Positions 6,150 to 8,111 of a DNA stretch of 8,111 nt are shown in pieces (the first letter of the stretch is position 1; each line of letters starts with the position of its first letter). The notes below the pieces were generated by a model, which was not told where the DNA came from, searched no databases, and saw nothing but the letters and a program-made list of their open reading frames with translations. Origin of the DNA: an uncultured Polyangiaceae bacterium (GTDB lineage: Bacteria > Myxococcota_A > Polyangia > Polyangiales > Polyangiaceae); the NCBI GenBank assembly GCA_938004815.1, contig CALKVR010001095.1:1-8111 (forward strand), written 5' to 3'. Made by a program: the position numbers and the translations under genes.

Positions 6150-6172
6150 CTTTGGTGGCGAGCCCGCGCGAG

Positions 6173-7460
6173 TCAGAGCAGGTGGCGCGCCTTGATCTCG
6201 AGGTACTTGTTGAGCAGCGCGGGCGTCAGATCGGTCGGGGCGCAGTCGAGCACCAGGGCGCCACGCCGCTTGACGTCGCGGAGCAGGCGGTCGCGGAAGC
6301 TCACCAGCTCGGCGCCGGCAGCGCGCAGGTACGGCCCTTGATCGTCCCATGGCGCGCTGTCGTCGGCGGCCCCCGCCGCGAGAGCCTCGACCTCGACGTC
6401 GCGAAACGGCACGAGCAGCGGCAGGTGTCGCGGCAAGAGGCCGCGCAACAGCCGGATGAGCTCGGCGGCCGCGACATCATCGACGAGCTGGGTGAATAGG
6501 ACGATGAGGGTGCGCTTCTTCACGCGTACGCCGACGTGCTCGACGGCGGCGGCGTAGCTGGTCTCGGTCAGCTCGGGCTGCAGGTGGTACGCCGCCTGGA
6601 CGACGCGGGCCGCCGCCTTGGCGCCCCCGGCCGGCGGCGCGAAGCTCTGGACCCCCTCGCTGAACGCCAAGAGGCCCACGTGATCGCCCGCGCGCGACGC
6701 GACGTGAGAGAGCATGAGGGTCGCGTTGAGGGCGTGGTCGAACAGCGACAGCCCGTTGACCTCGGCGGTCATCAGGCGGCCAGCGTCCAGCAAGAACAGG
6801 ATGTTCTGGTTGCGCTCGAGCTGGTACTCGCGCGCGATGATGCGCGAGTGCTTGGCCGTCGCTTTCCAGTCGATGCTGCGAAACTCGTCCTCGCGCCGGT
6901 AGTCGCGGAGCCGCTCGAACTCCGGAGAGGTCGCGGTCGCGCATCGCCGAGAGCTCGTAGGCGCGGACCGCCTGGATGTCGGGGTACACCTTGACCGGCG
7001 ACGCGGCGGGCAGGCGCAGCTGCCGTATCCACAGACCGAGCGGTGACGAGTAGCGGACGAAGTGGTCGCCGAGCTCGTAGGCGCCCCGGCGTTGGGGGGA
7101 GACGCGGTACTTCACCTGCGCTCGCCCCCCCGCGGGCAGCTCGGCGATCGCCGGTAGACCGTCACCGACGGCGTCGGCGAACAGATCTTGCGCGACCTGG
7201 ACGGCGAGGCGGCGGCGCGCGCGCGACTTCACCTCGAGGGTGACGGTGTTGGGCTTGCCCACCGACATGACGTTCGGCGACCGGCGCTCCACGCTCACGA
7301 GCGGCTTGTAGGCGACGAGGGCGTCGAGGCCTGCGAGCAGCGCGATGACGCCATCGACGGCGAGCGTCGGCCAGAGCAGCGAGCGATCGAACAGCGTCCC
7401 GAGCGACAGCAGCACGGGCCCGACGGCGAGCAAGACGAGGGCGCGCGACGGGAGCAGCAT
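6173..7460 (-). pseudogene. DUF58 (vWA-like) protein gene broken by an internal deletion/frameshift
   Basis: DUF58 proteins are membrane-anchored, vWA-like proteins of unknown exact role, usually encoded beside MoxR ATPases. The start (ATG at 7460) lies 6 bp after the moxR stop. In the first frame, residues 1-179 show two hydrophobic segments (about 5-50), an immunoglobulin-like strand region with R-R-G-A-Y-E-L-G-D and P-L-G-L-W, and V-Y-P-D-I-Q-A-V-R-A-Y-E-L. The next family block, E-F-E-R-L-R-D-Y-R-R-E-D-E-F-R-S-I-D-W-K-A-T-A-K, is in another frame, beginning at 6922. It continues to the stop at 6173 (249 residues) with R-N-Q-N-I-L-F-L-L-D-A-G-R, a degenerate vWA metal site, and T-L-I-V-L-F-T-Q-L-V-D-D. 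Between YEL and EFERL only 9 residues remain where relatives, as I recall them, have about 21, which suggests loss of about 35 bases. The first frame then runs out of frame to a stop at 6477 (327 residues). A sequencing error remains possible. Confidence 0.82.
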
Positions 7461-7466
7461 CGTCGT

Positions 7467-8111
<645 letters not shown>

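Noticed and set aside
6477..6923. Out-of-frame 3' part of the first DUF58 frame as a real C-terminal domain
   Set aside because: This stretch is Arg/Ala/Gly/Pro-rich and unlike any DUF58 C-terminus, while the other frame over the same bases encodes the conserved IDWKATA and LLDAGR blocks.
6915..6930. Programmed ribosomal frameshift in the DUF58 gene
   Set aside because: There is no slippery homopolymer or typical heptamer at the junction, and residues expected between the two blocks are missing, which frameshifting would not explain.

Overview
The window is GC-rich DNA whose coding frames prefer G or C at the third codon position. The gene content suggests a delta-proteobacterial lineage, most likely Myxococcota. 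That taxonomic guess rests on protein style and base composition only. About two thirds of the window is the 3' part of a type VI secretion system (T6SS) cluster on the + strand. The remainder is a convergent MoxR ATPase and DUF58 gene pair on the - strand.

Layout of the + strand. The 3' end of tssM (membrane-complex protein) enters from the left and stops at 1109. It is followed by tagF (1232-2200), tssA (2360-3970), tssB (4075-4566) and tssC (4570-6054). TssB and TssC form the contractile sheath, TssA primes and caps sheath assembly, TssM anchors the machine in the envelope, and TagF is a post-translational regulator. tssB and tssC are only 3 nt apart, each with a good ribosome binding site. 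The other junctions are wider and hold inverted repeats. The block ends after tssC with a GC-rich stem followed by a T-tract. TssE, TssF, TssG, TssH/ClpV, TssJ, TssK, TssL, Hcp and VgrG are not in the window, so they must lie upstream of position 1 or elsewhere.

Layout of the - strand. A moxR-type AAA+ ATPase gene is cut by the right edge: the visible part starts at its Walker B motif and ends at 7467. Six bases further on, a DUF58 gene starts (7460 down to 6173). The DUF58 gene is broken. Its conserved N-terminal and C-terminal halves lie in different frames, joined near 6923, and about a dozen normally present residues seem to be missing there. This looks like a small deletion with a frameshift (or an assembly error), and it separates the membrane-anchored N-terminus from the vWA-like domain.

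The most unusual non-coding content is a 128-bp imperfect palindrome between tagF and tssA (2208-2335). It has a perfect 24-bp outer inverted repeat made partly of tandem heptamers. In addition, a 38-bp C-run/G-run hairpin repeat occurs twice (1164-1201 and 6107-6144), both times between genes. These look like dispersed intergenic repeats. I found no convincing evidence of a completely new system. No stretch over 300 bases lacks a gene, and I saw no tRNA, rRNA, CRISPR array or transposase gene.
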